Below, piece by piece: positions 5,418-5,977 of a stretch of 5,977 nucleotides of DNA. Below the pieces are notes generated by a model. It saw nothing but the letters and a program-made list of their open reading frames with translations. It searched no databases and had not been told where the DNA came from. The position numbers were made by a program, and so were the translations under genes. The stretch spans positions 1 through 5,977 of the forward strand of contig JABZIV010000061.1 in the NCBI GenBank assembly GCA_015258095.1. The letters run 5' to 3'. The DNA is from Lachnospiraceae bacterium (GTDB lineage Bacteria > Bacillota > Clostridia > Lachnospirales > Lachnospiraceae). The stretch's first letter is position 1. The number at the start of each line of letters is the position of its first letter.

Positions 5418-5977
5418 ATGGTAAGACGAGGTTTTCGAACCATTGCGATTGTCGCTGCCATGTCCATGATGCTGAATCCTTCCTACACCGCTCTGGCGAA
5501 GACGGGCAGAACGGCAACGGTTGGCACATGGAAGACAGAGGGAAGTAAGTGGACTTTTCTCGACAATGCAGGAAACAAGTTGAACGGTTGGATAGTCTAC
5601 AACGGAGATTGGTATTATCTCCTCCCACAGGACGGTACACTGAAGACCGGCTGGTTAACACAGAACGGGAAGTCCTATTTCTTAAGTACGGAATCGGGGC
5701 AGTTCACGGGAAGACTTCTTAGCGGGTGGCAGTGGATTGACGGCTATTGCTATTATTTTATTGCGGAAGATAATGCAAAATATGGTGAACTTTTTACCGG
5801 AGGCAAAACACCGGACGGGTATACGGTGGACAGCGCCGGACGCTGGACAAAAGACGGCGTTGCCGTGTATGAAAACGGAAAGGGACTCTCTTCTTCGGAA
5901 AATGTGCAGCAGGTAGCCGGTGCGGATAGACCGATTCCTTCCGGCGGAACGAGAAGTTTCGGCGGACATAGCGGCAG
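5418..5977 (+). CDS. Secreted protein with choline/glucan-binding-like wall repeats, 5' part
   Basis: The frame is open from ATG 5418 to the window edge, giving 186 residues with no stop. AAAGG at 5406-5410 lies seven bases before the ATG; the ATG at 5411 is in a frame that does not give this product. Residues 1-27 are a signal peptide (MVRRGFR, hydrophobic core, cleavage after ALA). Residues about 36-146 hold repeats of the CW-binding type: WTFLDNAGNKLNGW, VYNGDWYYLLPQDGTLKTGW, NGKSYFL, then GWQWIDGYCYYF and YTVDSAGRWTKDG, with the expected aromatic and Gly spacing. In relatives such repeats bind choline-substituted teichoic acid or polysaccharide and hold the protein at the cell surface. 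After about residue 155 the sequence loses the repeats and becomes Ser/Gly-rich (SGGTRSFGGHSG); what follows is unseen, so a catalytic domain (amidase, protease) cannot be ruled in or out. The binding target is inferred from the fold family only. Confidence 0.85.
   Translation, partial: MVRRGFRTIAIVAAMSMMLNPSYTALAKTGRTATVGTWKTEGSKWTFLDNAGNKLNGWIVYNGDWYYLLPQDGTLKTGWLTQNGKSYFLSTESGQFTGRLLSGWQWIDGYCYYFIAEDNAKYGELFTGGKTPDGYTVDSAGRWTKDGVAVYENGKGLSSSENVQQVAGADRPIPSGGTRSFGGHSG

Overview
The window looks like chromosomal DNA from an anaerobic Firmicute, most likely a Lachnospiraceae member of the Oribacterium type. The evidence is a strong AGGAGG ribosome-binding site, a sortase-anchored Cna_B surface protein ending in a VPxTG-type signal, a DUF1858-DUF438-hemerythrin-PAS protein and a secreted protein with choline/glucan-binding-like repeats. 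The genus is a guess. No rRNA, tRNA, CRISPR array or phage module is visible.

Layout. (1) 1-411 is the 3' end of an IS256-superfamily (IS1249-like) transposase on the + strand; the right end of the element probably lies near 434. (2) 459-497 is a perfect 16-bp hairpin, a bidirectional terminator between the transposase and the next gene. (3) 3020-537 (minus strand) encodes an 827-residue cell-wall-anchored protein: signal peptide, right-handed beta-helix with GGGIY-type repeats, two Cna_B domains, a Pro-rich spacer, a VPETG sorting signal, a membrane segment and a basic tail. (4) 3021-3366 is a divergent control region. It holds a tandem TATAAT for the surface protein, two sets of helically phased short direct repeats, and a CRP/FNR-geometry inverted repeat (GTTGC-N4-GCAAC) placed about -41 from a candidate start site for the rightward gene. 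(5) 3367-5217 (+) encodes the 616-residue hemerythrin/PAS protein, a probable cytoplasmic sensor or responder to oxygen, nitric oxide or redox state. (6) 5218-5417 is an AT-rich spacer with a 12-bp palindrome and a 9-bp hairpin. (7) 5418 to the end (+) is the 5' part of a secreted protein with cell-wall-binding repeats, cut by the window edge.

The genes do not form an obvious single pathway. Two are cell-surface products, one is a probable gas/redox sensor with its own apparently dedicated operator, and one is a mobile-element gene. I see no convincing new defence or biosynthetic system. The best leads are the operator upstream of the hemerythrin/PAS gene, the changed candidate metal-ligand positions and lineage-specific linkers inside that protein, and the phased repeats in the divergent promoter region.
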